From: DASXRA01 sp036506155
GTDB lineage: Bacteria; Actinomycetota; Actinomycetes; Mycobacteriales; Jatrophihabitantaceae
NCBI GenBank assembly: GCA_036506155.1
Contig: DASXSF010000022.1
Span: 1 to 64,000 of the forward strand
DNA length: 64,000 nucleotides
Direction of reading: 5' to 3'
The translations under genes were made by a program, and so were the position numbers. Position 1 is the first letter of the stretch. Every line of letters starts with the position of its first letter. Under the pieces are notes generated by a model, which saw only the letters and a list, made by a program, of their open reading frames with translations, had not been told where the DNA came from and did no database searches. Positions 31,507-39,809 of the stretch are shown piece by piece.

Positions 31507-31980
31507 ATGGACGCTCGATTGAACTATGTCAGCAGCGCGACCGGGGAGAGGTTCGCGAAGTATCTCGTGTCCGCGGGCAGGGTTGTGAAGGACTCGGCGC
31601 TGCCGGCCGCGACCCAGGCGCTGGTGGAGATCCGGGCCAGTCAAATCAACGGCTGTGCTGTATGTATCGACATGCACACCAAGGACGCCGAGCACGCAGG
31701 GGAAACCGCGCTGCGGCTCAACCTGGTCGCGGCGTGGCGTGAGGCGACGGTTTTCACCGAGGCCGAGCGGGCTGCGCTGGAACTCGCCGAGCAGGGCACC
31801 CGTCTCGCCGACGCCGCGGCCGGTGTCAGTGACGACGCCTGGGCGAATGCCGCCAAGCACTACGACGACGACCAGCTCGCCGCCCTGGTAGCGCTTATTG
31901 CGGGCATCAACGCCTGGAACCGCCTCAACATCATCACTCGGCAGCCCGGCGGTGACTATCAGCCCGGCCAGTGGGGATAG
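31507..31980 (+). CDS. AhpD-like carboxymuconolactone-decarboxylase family protein
   Basis: This is a 157-residue all-helical protein. INGCAVCIDMHTKDA holds the CxxC with downstream His typical of AhpD-like peroxidase or disulfide-exchange proteins. FTEAERAALELAEQGTRLAD and INAWNRLNIITRQPGGDYQP complete the family pattern. GGGAGATCACC precedes ATG 31507. It is likely a peroxide-scavenging reductase partner or thiol-disulfide protein in the cytoplasm. A hemerythrin-like gene follows after 67 bp, giving a small redox/oxidative-stress cluster. Confidence 0.85.
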   Translation: MDARLNYVSSATGERFAKYLVSAGRVVKDSALPAATQALVEIRASQINGCAVCIDMHTKDAEHAGETALRLNLVAAWREATVFTEAERAALELAEQGTRLADAAAGVSDDAWANAAKHYDDDQLAALVALIAGINAWNRLNIITRQPGGDYQPGQWG

Positions 31981-32047
31981 CTGTCGGCAAGGACTTCGAA
32001 CCCGACGTGCCGAGCGCCGCCAACACCGATTCAAGGAGCCGAGTCGA

Positions 32048-32710
32048 ATGACATTCAAGAACGACATGACCATGATGTACGCGATGCATTAGGCGCTGCG
32101 CCGCGACCTGGAACGCATCGCTCAGATCACCGCACGCCCGGCCGACGACCCCAAGCACGTGCTGCGTACTGCCGCCGGCTGGGAGATGTTCAAGTCCTAC
32201 CTGCAGGTGCATCACACCGCCGAGGACGATCTGCTGTGGCCGCAGATGCGCAACGAACTCGCCGACGATTCGGACGGGGTGGCGTTGTTGGATGCGATGG
32301 AGGCAGAGCACTCCGCGATCGACCCGCTGCTGGCTGCGATCGACGCGGCGCTCGTCGACCGCGACTCCGGTCCGCAACGGCTGGGTGAGCTCACCGACGC
32401 ACTGGAGGTCGCGTTGCGCCGGCACCTCAACCACGAGGAGGCCGAAGGCCTGCCGTTGATCGATGCCACGCTCACCGCGGAACAGTGGGCGGCGTTCGGC
32501 GCGGAGGGTGGCAAGCGGATCGCCGGCGATGTGCACCGGTACCTGCCGTGGATGCTCGACGATGCGACACCTGAGGTGACGACGGCGGTGCTCGCCCTAC
32601 TCCCTCCACCGCTGCGGCAGGCCTACCGTGACGAGTGGCAGCCCGCCTACGCCACGCTGACACTCTGGGCCTGGACGAATCGTCGAATCTGCCTGCCAAC
32701 TGCCGGGTAG
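32048..32710 (+). pseudogene. Hemerythrin HHE-domain protein with an in-frame amber codon
   Basis: ATG 32048 behind AAGGAGCCGAGTCGA starts MTFKNDMTMMYAMH, then TAG (32090-32092), then ALRRDLERIAQITARPADDP in the same frame. The family normally has a residue such as Gln or Asp there, so CAG to TAG is the simplest reading. The remainder keeps the metal-binding HHE pattern: VHHTAEDDLLWPQM, MEAEHSAIDPLL and LRRHLNHEEAEGLPLI. The N-terminal His of the first helix is just before the stop (MH). Reinitiation at GTG or ATG near 32159 would give a protein missing that His. Either a fresh pseudogene or, less likely, readthrough. Confidence 0.75.
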
Positions 32711-32868
32711 CTGCCTCGTCATTCAATAGTGAGAGGGAGAGGCTGCAGCTATCGCGACCAAGAGGCAGAGCCTCGATAGACATAGTCCGCAAACCGAGGA
32801 GACACCATGCCCGACCGGCGGGCCGGCAGTGACGACCACGAGTCGATTCAGGGAGCATCCTTCTGGCC

Positions 32869-33888
32869 ATGAAGATCCTCGTGACCGGCGGTACCGGCTT
32901 TGTCGGTTCGCATGTAGTGGCGGCGCTGACGCGTGGCGGTAACGACGTGCGTCTGCTGGTCCGCCGGCCGGAGCAGGTGAGCGCGTCGCTGGACCCGCTC
33001 GGCGTTGCGGCGGCGGACCTCGTCGTCGGCGACGTACTCGACGAGCGCGCTGTGTCGCGCGCCGTCGAGGGTTGCACTGCCGCGGTGCACGCAGCGGGCA
33101 TCTTCTCACTGGACCCGCGTCGTGCCGTGGAGATGCGTCGCACCAATGCCCGGGCCACCGAGCTGGTCCTGAACAGCGCGTCAGAGCGTGGCTTGGATCC
33201 GATCGTGCACGTGTCGACGACGGTCGCGCTGACCCGCTACGGCGGCACGGGCCCAGAGCTGCCCCTCGGCGATCTCAACCGTCCCTACGCCCAGTCGAAG
33301 ATCGCCTCGGAGCAGGTCGCCCGACAGCTGCAGGACGCCGGCTCGCCGGTGGTGACGGTCTACCCAGGCGCCGTCTACGGCCCCGACGACCCATACCGTG
33401 GAGCCCAGAGCGAACAGCTGCGCTGGATGCTGCTCGGCCGCTTTCCCACATTTCCCCGTGGCGGCCAACACGTCGTCGACGTCCGCGACGTCGCCACCCT
33501 GATCGCGGCCGTGCTCTCACAACCTGGCCCGCCGCGCCGCTATATCGTGCCGGGCCATCACGTCGATGGTCATGACATCTACGCCTCGGTCTCCGACGCA
33601 GCAGGCCGCCGCTTGCCGCACGTCATCCTGCCTGGCCGGGTCATCGGCCCATCCGTCGCACTTATCGAAGCGGTCCAGCGACGGCTTCCGCAGCGGTGGC
33701 ACTATCCGGCCGACCGCGAGGGTGTCGAGATAGTGCGCCGCGACACCCGATTCGACGATTCTGCCGCTCGCGCCGAATTCGGCATCAACCCGGTGCCCTT
33801 CCGGCAAACTATCAGCGATACGGTCCGGTGGCTCGTCGAATCCGGACGAGTGCCGCCGCGACGTGCACCACGCCCCAAAACGGCATGA
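32869..33888 (+). CDS. NAD-dependent epimerase/dihydroflavonol-reductase-like SDR
   Basis: This is an extended short-chain dehydrogenase of 339 residues. ILVTGGTGFVGSHVVAALT binds the nucleotide, VHVSTTVALTRYGG and YAQSKIASEQVARQL give the Ser...YxxxK catalytic set, and VTVYPGAVYGPDDPYRG follows. The substrate is unknown. ATG 32869 follows a weak GGGAGC. It is soluble and cytoplasmic. It has its own promoter region downstream of the hemerythrin-like gene. Confidence 0.85.
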   Translation: MKILVTGGTGFVGSHVVAALTRGGNDVRLLVRRPEQVSASLDPLGVAAADLVVGDVLDERAVSRAVEGCTAAVHAAGIFSLDPRRAVEMRRTNARATELVLNSASERGLDPIVHVSTTVALTRYGGTGPELPLGDLNRPYAQSKIASEQVARQLQDAGSPVVTVYPGAVYGPDDPYRGAQSEQLRWMLLGRFPTFPRGGQHVVDVRDVATLIAAVLSQPGPPRRYIVPGHHVDGHDIYASVSDAAGRRLPHVILPGRVIGPSVALIEAVQRRLPQRWHYPADREGVEIVRRDTRFDDSAARAEFGINPVPFRQTISDTVRWLVESGRVPPRRAPRPKTA

Positions 33889-33934
33889 CGGCCTCGATCG
33901 ACACCATGTCTTGTCGAAATTCGAGAGGGACGAG

Positions 33935-34504
33935 ATGCCTAGAGTCATCTTGCAAATGATGATCACACTCGACGGATTCGTTGCCGGCCCGAACGATGAG
34001 CTTGATTGGATCGACGACGACCCGGTCATGGGCGAGGCGCACTTCACGCTCGCGGAAGGCGCCGACGCCGCCCTCATCGGCCACACGGTTTACCGCGGCA
34101 TGGCGGGATATTGGCCCCAGGTCGTGGCCAACCCCGACGCCCCGAGCAGCGAGGCTGAGTTCGGCGCGCTTATGAACCGTTTGCCGAAGATCGTCATCTC
34201 AACCACCCCGGAAGAACTTGCGTGGGAAAACTGCGAGCAACTCCTCGTGAAAGACGATGCAGACCTCGTTGCAAAGTTGACGGAGCTCAAGTCGTCGCCG
34301 GGCAGGTACCTACTCCTATATGGTGGCGTACAGACCGCTCGGACCCTCATCAAGCACGGCTTGGTCGATGAGTATCGCTTGGATATATGTCCGATTGCGC
34401 TCGGTGCCGGCAAGCCGCTCTTCCCCCAGCGCACACCGGTCAAGTTTATTAGCGCGACACCGTACAAGTCGGGAGCTATGACCGTCATTTACCAAGCGAT
34501 TTAA
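33935..34504 (+). CDS. Dihydrofolate-reductase-like (RibD C-terminal domain) protein
   Basis: This is a 189-residue protein of the DHFR/RibD-C superfamily. It starts at ATG 33935, preceded by GAGAGGGACGAG, and reads PRVILQMMITLDGFVAGPND. GHTVYRGMAGYWPQV and the terminal strand pattern LLLYGGVQTARTLIKHGLVD then ICPIALGAGKPLF are family hallmarks. These stand-alone proteins are NADPH-dependent reductases of unknown substrate. Codon use is somewhat less GC-extreme than the neighbours, which fits acquisition by transfer. Confidence 0.82.
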   Translation: MPRVILQMMITLDGFVAGPNDELDWIDDDPVMGEAHFTLAEGADAALIGHTVYRGMAGYWPQVVANPDAPSSEAEFGALMNRLPKIVISTTPEELAWENCEQLLVKDDADLVAKLTELKSSPGRYLLLYGGVQTARTLIKHGLVDEYRLDICPIALGAGKPLFPQRTPVKFISATPYKSGAMTVIYQAI

Positions 34505-34588
34505 CCGGTGTGGGACAGGCTTCCTTCTTGATGTTGTCCTGTTCTTCGGAATTCGGCTCGCGTCGTGCAGCGGTATCGTGCGAACCGG

Positions 34589-35347
34589 TCAGCGCAGAAC
34601 CAGGAGGTCAAGCCAGTTGCTTCTGGTCTCCTGGTCCGCTGCGCTCCCGGCACGTTGTACAGCACGGCGGAGACGTTCCTTGCCGCGGAGGAACTCATCC
34701 TCAGTGAGACTGCGCATCGTGGTATCGGCATCGCGGAAAGTGTCCAGCTGGCCGAGGAAGTCCGCGAGGCTGGTCGCGTACGTCTCACGAACCTGCTCAA
34801 GAGCGTCCTCATGGAATCCTGCGATCGCGAACGCGTCGCACGTCTCCTCGACCGAAGGGTAGGTATCGACGGCCCGGGCGGTCTCAGGGAACCATCGGAC
34901 GAGTTCGACCTTGTCGACTCTGCCCGGGAAGCCCTGCCGGATGAGGACGGGGGCACCAGGGCGGAGCACGCGGCGGATCTCGCGTGCGGCGACTCCTAGG
35001 TCTGGGATGTGGTGTATGACAAGGGAGAGCCATGCGGCGTCCGCCGATTCATGTGGCAGCGGTAGGGCGCTCGCACTGCCTTCCAGCACCTGGATGGCCG
35101 GCGTCCGCGGGATCTGATCCCGCATCGCGGGCGACGGCTCAACTGCGAGGACGTCGAGGTCGAACCAGTCGCTGAAGGCAGCGGCGAACGCACCGGTCCC
35201 CGCGCCGATGTCCACCAGAGTCATTCCCGGCGACGGGCGCAGATGACGTCGTACCGCGTCGCGCCACTCCGAGAGTCCGTCGCGCGGGACCTCGCGGACG
35301 GCCTTGAACGCTGCGGCGGTTTGTTGGTCATAGCTGATCCTGGCCAT
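34589..35347 (-). CDS. SAM-dependent class I methyltransferase
   Basis: This is a 252-residue methyltransferase with motif I VDIGAGTGAFAAAFS, motif II acidic LDVLAVEPSPAM, and motif IV-like ADAAWLSLVIHHIPDL followed by EIRRVLRPGAPVLIRQGFPG. The substrate is unknown. It begins ARISYDQQTAAAFKAVREVP. An AGGAGACATGAC leader precedes ATG 35347. It is divergent from the XRE regulator at 35635 with about 290 bp between, in which I see no distinct motif. Confidence 0.85.
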   Translation of the reverse strand: MARISYDQQTAAAFKAVREVPRDGLSEWRDAVRRHLRPSPGMTLVDIGAGTGAFAAAFSDWFDLDVLAVEPSPAMRDQIPRTPAIQVLEGSASALPLPHESADAAWLSLVIHHIPDLGVAAREIRRVLRPGAPVLIRQGFPGRVDKVELVRWFPETARAVDTYPSVEETCDAFAIAGFHEDALEQVRETYATSLADFLGQLDTFRDADTTMRSLTEDEFLRGKERLRRAVQRAGSAADQETRSNWLDLLVLR

Positions 35348-35634
35348 GTCATGTCTCCTTGCTGTGCGGATGACTCGGTCAGGCTACTTTCCTCATCTTG
35401 TCCGGTTGTTTGAATTGGGCGACCGGGCAGGCAGCTATCCCGTCGACCGATCCCGCGCTGCTTGACAGGCGAGGTACAGATAGAGCCGACCGGATCGGGC
35501 CGACCCGGCGGCTACCGCTGTGACGTGACGAGACGTAGAGGGCCACTGGAACAGAGTGGACGGTAGATCGGATGCACGACGTGACGCGCTGGACATTCCG
35601 TCCCCGCGTTGGCGAGCGCTTCGGGTAGTGCTTC

Positions 35635-38361
35635 GTGAGCGGGGTCTTCGGTGATGTGCTGCGAGCCCACCGCGAACGTGTGCACCTGACCCAGGAGGAG
35701 CTGGCGCATCGGGCGGGTCTGGGCGTCCGGACTATTCGAGAATTCGAAGCCGGCCGAGTCCGGCGGCCGCGCAGCCATTCGGTGCGGCTGCTCGCACAGG
35801 CGCTCGCGCTGGATGAGGACGCTCGGGCGAGTTTCGTAGCGCTTGCCTATGAGCGCGGAAAGAGCCCCGGTAACGGTGAACCGGGCCATCTTGTGCCCCG
35901 CCAATTGCCCGCCGACGTCATTGCGTTCACGGGTCGCAGCCACGTGCTGGAGGCGCTCGACGAAGTGCTGTCCGACGACACCTCCGGGCAGTTCGCCGTC
36001 CGTATCGCCGCGGTAGTGGGTATGGCGGGGATCGGCAAGACCGCCGTCGCGGTGAGGTGGGCGCATCGCGTGATGCCTCGGTTCGCCGACGGACAGCTGT
36101 TCATCGATCTGCACGGCTACTCCACCAGTGCCGCGCTGCGGCCGATCGATGCGCTCGCCCGGTCCCTGCGCTCGCTGGGCGTGCCGCCCGAGCAGGTACC
36201 GATTGATCAGGAGGAAGCTGCGGCGTTGTATCGATCTGCCGTGGCCGGCCGTCGAATGCTGCTCGTGCTCGACAACGCAGCCAGCGCGGAGCAGGTCCGA
36301 CCGTTGCTGCCCGGCAGCGCGAGCTCGTTCGTCCTGGTTACCAGTCGTGAGCGGCTCACCGGTCTGGTGGCGCGAGAAGGTGCTCGGGAACTCGCGCTGA
36401 GTGGGCTCAGCGCTGATGAGTCGCGCGAGTTGCTCGCCGCCGTGCTCGGCGCCGACCGGATCGCGGCCGACCTCCGCGGGGCGGCTCGGCTCGCCGCATT
36501 GTGCGCCCAGCTGCCGCTGGCCTTGCGCATCGCAGCGGCCAACCTGGCCACCGACCGGGACATGGCCATCTCCGAATTTGCCGATCGGCTCGCGTCTGCT
36601 CCTCTCACCGAGTTGCAGCTACCCAGCGACCAGGCCCGGGCCGTGCTCGCCGCGTTCGACCTGTCCTACGATGGCCAACCTGCCCCGGCGCGCCGCATGT
36701 TCCGGTTGGCCGGCCTGATTCCCGGACCCGACTTCGGGGTCGATGTGGCCGCCGCACTCGCGTCGGTGACAACAAGCCGGGCGGCGTCCCTTCTCGACGA
36801 TCTTGTGGCCGCCCATTTGGTGCAGCGGTCGGCAAAGGGCCGTTTCAGCCTGCACGATCTGCTGTCCCGGTACGCCCGCGACCGAGCGCACTCCGATCCG
36901 GATTCGAACGAGGCGACGGCCCGACTCGTGGATTACTACCTCGCGGCAACCGACGCGGCTGCCGAACGGCTCTATCCGTACATGTTCCGGATGGACGTCG
37001 GCGAGGACGTCAGGGCCCTACACCACGGCTATAGCGATGACACTTCGGCGCTCGCCTGGCTGGATGCGGAACACCACAACGTCATCGCGGCGATCGAGTT
37101 GGCGAGACAGTCGGCGCCGCGGAGCGCATGCGCGCTTGCGGTCGCGCTGCGTTGTCACCTGTATTACCGAGGGGACACGCTCGCCGCCGTGCGGACCGCC
37201 GATGCCGCCCTGGCGGCCGCCGCGAATGCCGGCGGAATCGAAGCGCAGACCGCCGCCGAGATCACAGCGGCCATGGCGTACTACAACGCCGGCGAGCACG
37301 CTCGCGCCACGGGCCACGGTGTGGCGGCCGTGCGGCTGGCCCGGCAATCCGGAATCAAACGTGCTGTGCCGCCGGCCCTCGCGAACCTTGCGCCGATCTT
37401 GCTCCGGGCCGGCGAGCCGGGTGCGGCCGCCGAAAGCGCGCTCGAAGCGCTCGCCCTGGCGCGCGAGTGCGGACAACGCAAAGGCGAAGCCCCGCTGTTG
37501 GTCAGCCTCACGCTGGCCTACCGGGAGCTAGGTCGCTTGCGTGAGGCCGAGGAGAGCGCGCGTGAGGCCGTGGCGGTAGCCGGCGACTGCGAATCGCCGG
37601 CAGATGAGAGTCTGGCGCTCGCGCGCCTTGGCGAAGTGTGCCACCTGACCGGCGAACTGGATCACGCCATCACCCATCTGGACCATTCGCTCGCAATCGC
37701 CAGGGCGGGCAGCTACCGGGCAACCGAAGCGTCGGCGCTGGCGCTCCGGGCCGCTGTCGCCTCGGATCAGGGACGTCTGGGGGACGCCACCTCGGACGCG
37801 CAGGCCGCACTGCCGGTGCTTGCGGGTCTGGATCACTGGACCGAGGTCGAGTGCCGCGCCGCGCTCGGCAGCGTCATGCGTCATCTCGGCCGCGACCACG
37901 ACACCGTCGAGCAACATACCCAGACGCTCGATCTAGTCGGCACGGTTGATCGCTGCGCGCCTGCCGTTCTCGCTTTGATCGGCCTTAGCGAGGCACATCG
38001 CTCCTTCGGCGAGGTGCAAGAGGCAGCTGCCTGCGCGCGGGAGGCGCTCCAGATCAGCCAGGCCGCGGGCTACCGCGTGCTCGAAGGCCAGGCGCACGTC
38101 GCCGCGGCCCGGGCCGCCCTGGACGAGGGCCGGCAGAACGTTGCACGCAAGCATGCGATTTCGGCGATCGCGATCCAGCACGAGACTGGGCATTGTCTCG
38201 GCGAGGCTCGCGCCAAGGTCGTACTCGGACACGCGGGCGCGCGCACACGCGTCAGTGATTGGCAAGACGCGGTGGCGATCTTCAAGCGATGCGGCGCCAT
38301 GCCCGAAGCGGCCGCGACCGAGGAGCTGATCCGGTCGGCTGGCGATGTCGCGAACGGGTAG
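35635..38361 (+). CDS. XRE-type helix-turn-helix / NB-ARC / TPR regulator
   Basis: This is a 908-residue STAND regulator. Residues 1-70 are a Cro/C1-type helix-turn-helix (RERVHLTQEELAHRAGLGVR, then TIREFEAGRVRRPR). About 100-400 is an NB-ARC ATPase (Walker A VVGMAGIGKTAVAVRWAH, RMLLVLDNA, then LVTSRERLTGL). The rest is TPR repeats with AALAAAANAGGIEAQTAAEI-type helices. The start is GTG 35635. Proteins of this plan regulate secondary metabolism or respond to stress in actinomycetes. The efflux genes 2-6 kb downstream are plausible targets but no direct evidence links them. Confidence 0.88.
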   Translation: MSGVFGDVLRAHRERVHLTQEELAHRAGLGVRTIREFEAGRVRRPRSHSVRLLAQALALDEDARASFVALAYERGKSPGNGEPGHLVPRQLPADVIAFTGRSHVLEALDEVLSDDTSGQFAVRIAAVVGMAGIGKTAVAVRWAHRVMPRFADGQLFIDLHGYSTSAALRPIDALARSLRSLGVPPEQVPIDQEEAAALYRSAVAGRRMLLVLDNAASAEQVRPLLPGSASSFVLVTSRERLTGLVAREGARELALSGLSADESRELLAAVLGADRIAADLRGAARLAALCAQLPLALRIAAANLATDRDMAISEFADRLASAPLTELQLPSDQARAVLAAFDLSYDGQPAPARRMFRLAGLIPGPDFGVDVAAALASVTTSRAASLLDDLVAAHLVQRSAKGRFSLHDLLSRYARDRAHSDPDSNEATARLVDYYLAATDAAAERLYPYMFRMDVGEDVRALHHGYSDDTSALAWLDAEHHNVIAAIELARQSAPRSACALAVALRCHLYYRGDTLAAVRTADAALAAAANAGGIEAQTAAEITAAMAYYNAGEHARATGHGVAAVRLARQSGIKRAVPPALANLAPILLRAGEPGAAAESALEALALARECGQRKGEAPLLVSLTLAYRELGRLREAEESAREAVAVAGDCESPADESLALARLGEVCHLTGELDHAITHLDHSLAIARAGSYRATEASALALRAAVASDQGRLGDATSDAQAALPVLAGLDHWTEVECRAALGSVMRHLGRDHDTVEQHTQTLDLVGTVDRCAPAVLALIGLSEAHRSFGEVQEAAACAREALQISQAAGYRVLEGQAHVAAARAALDEGRQNVARKHAISAIAIQHETGHCLGEARAKVVLGHAGARTRVSDWQDAVAIFKRCGAMPEAAATEELIRSAGDVANG

Positions 38362-38391
38362 CCACCGGAGTGCCTGGTGGTCCGGTCCGCT

Positions 38392-39435
38392 TCAAGGCGT
38401 CGTGTCGTCGATGGTCGTGCCCACGCCGTGCCGGATCGCGATATCGCGGATCGCTGCTGCGAGGAGATCCGGGTGCTCGCTCGTGGTCAGGTGGCCCCCC
38501 GGGAAGGTCAGGACTCCGGCCTGCGGGACGCGCTCGCGCGCAGCCGGTATCTGCCGGTGCTCATAGGCGTCCTCCTCGCTGCCGCCGACATATAGCGTGA
38601 CTGACCCGTCGAGGTCGCGGGCGATTGCGGCGAGATCCCAACGTTGTGCGTTGCGACGGTGCTCCTTGACGAACCCGGCCGCGTCATGCAGGAACGCCGC
38701 TCCGTCTCGCCGGGTGATCGCCAGCCGCAGCTCGGCGAGCTCGTCCGGGGCCGGGTGGTAGCTCCGTGAGTACAGCCGCGCCCGCAGCATCGACGCGATG
38801 AACACGCGCGGCGAGCGCTGGGCCAACCGCATCGCGAGTGCTCCCAGCCGGGTGTGCAGCAGCGGCGTGCTCTGCCATGGGTGCGTGTGCGCGTCGGCGA
38901 ACAAACCGCCGTTGACCATGAGCGTGGCTGCGATCGCCGGCCGCGTGTCGTGCGATGTGGTCGGCTCCAGCTGGCGACGCAGCAGCTCGAGCAGCGCGAT
39001 CGCGGTGTAGTCGAAGGTGACGACGACGGTGCGGCGCACCGCGTGGTGCCGCCACAACGCCTCGACCAAGTCAGCGCGCTCGACAGTGGAGTACGGGTGG
39101 TGCCGGGGTTTGTCCGAGTCTCCCTGCCCTACCGGCTCGACGTACAGCCTCGGGCCGACGTCGTCGCCGAGCATCCGGTCCACCTGCGCCCAGCCGTACG
39201 AGCCGTCCGGGTATCCGGGCAGCAGCGTGAGCCACACGGTGTCCGCGTCCTGTTTCGCGGCCGCCACCCGCTCGAAGACCCGCAGTGCACCCGGGGTCGC
39301 GGCGGTCTCCTCCTCGGTCAGCACCCGCGCGGGTACCGGGTCGTACGGGACCCGCTCTCCGCCGGCGAACCACTCCGCCGCCGTCACCAGCGCCTCATTC
39401 TGCCGCGGCGGATCTGGGGTCCTGTCAGCGCCCAT
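38392..39435 (-). CDS. Alpha/beta hydrolase with an Asp nucleophile elbow
   Basis: This is a 347-residue protein from ATG 39435 (the open frame extends further but is not family-like). The elbow reads VVVTFDYTAIALLELL, so Asp stands at the nucleophile position as in haloalkane dehalogenases and epoxide hydrolases. YVEPVGQGDSDKP is the oxyanion-side loop, and FPGGHLTTSEHPDLL gives the catalytic His. There is no signal peptide. In M. tuberculosis an epoxide-hydrolase-like gene (ephD) occurs in this broad region, but this one is in the accessory segment. The substrate is unknown. Confidence 0.75.
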   Translation of the reverse strand: MGADRTPDPPRQNEALVTAAEWFAGGERVPYDPVPARVLTEEETAATPGALRVFERVAAAKQDADTVWLTLLPGYPDGSYGWAQVDRMLGDDVGPRLYVEPVGQGDSDKPRHHPYSTVERADLVEALWRHHAVRRTVVVTFDYTAIALLELLRRQLEPTTSHDTRPAIAATLMVNGGLFADAHTHPWQSTPLLHTRLGALAMRLAQRSPRVFIASMLRARLYSRSYHPAPDELAELRLAITRRDGAAFLHDAAGFVKEHRRNAQRWDLAAIARDLDGSVTLYVGGSEEDAYEHRQIPAARERVPQAGVLTFPGGHLTTSEHPDLLAAAIRDIAIRHGVGTTIDDTTP

Positions 39436-39501
39436 CCGGGGCCTCCTGAGTCGCTGATCGAGTCGCGTACCAGCACACGCCGGTGCGCCCCACGATCGCG
39501 A

Positions 39502-39530
39502 GGCAGTTTCCCGGCAGGTATCAGGCAGCT
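39502..39530 (+). promoter_or_regulatory. Three 11-bp-spaced GGCAG(N)T heptamers, SARP-like site 1
   Basis: GGCAGTT (39502), GGCAGGT (39513) and GGCAGCT (39524) repeat in direct orientation every 11 bp, one helical turn. The same arrangement occurs at 41815-41843 before the second MFS gene. Heptamer direct repeats at 11-bp spacing are the binding pattern of SARP/OmpR-type activators. Confidence 0.5.
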
Positions 39531-39588
39531 TGCCGCAGCGCGTTACGCAGCCGGCCGTGCCGGCACCGCGAGAAGACTTTGCAGGTAG

Positions 39589-39605
39589 ATGTTGACAGTG
39601 CCCAC
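39589..39605 (+). promoter_or_regulatory. TTGACA operator/promoter box of the decayed MFS locus
   Basis: ATGTTGACAGTGCCCAC differs at one base from the two boxes at 41881-41897 and 41917-41933. GTTGACA-G-TGCCCAC is an imperfect palindrome (TetR-size) overlapping a -35 consensus TTGACA. It sits just before the MFS remnant. Confidence 0.5.
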
Positions 39606-39624
39606 ATTGTGATGCACACACCTC

Positions 39625-39789
39625 GTCACCGACATCAACGCCTCATTCATGAGCGGCCTGCACATCGCCTGCCTCGCCGCGGCCGCCATCGCCGGACTCG
39701 GCGCCGCCGCCGCCCTACTGCTGCCCGGCCGCCGCACCGCCACCGCGCCGCAGCCCACCCCGATCGTCGTGACCCCCGCGCTGGCCTAA
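39625..39789 (+). pseudogene. 3' remnant of an MFS (EmrB-type) transporter
   Basis: VTDINASFMSGLHIACLAAA then AIAGLGAAAALLLPGRRT is the last membrane helix and tail of a 14-TM drug transporter. Everything between the promoter box at 39589 and this end has been deleted. ATG 39649 could still express a 46-residue membrane peptide, stop at 39789. A paralogous intact locus with the same promoter elements begins at 41815. Confidence 0.6.
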
Positions 39790-39809
39790 CCCGGGTGCGG
39801 TGCTGCTCA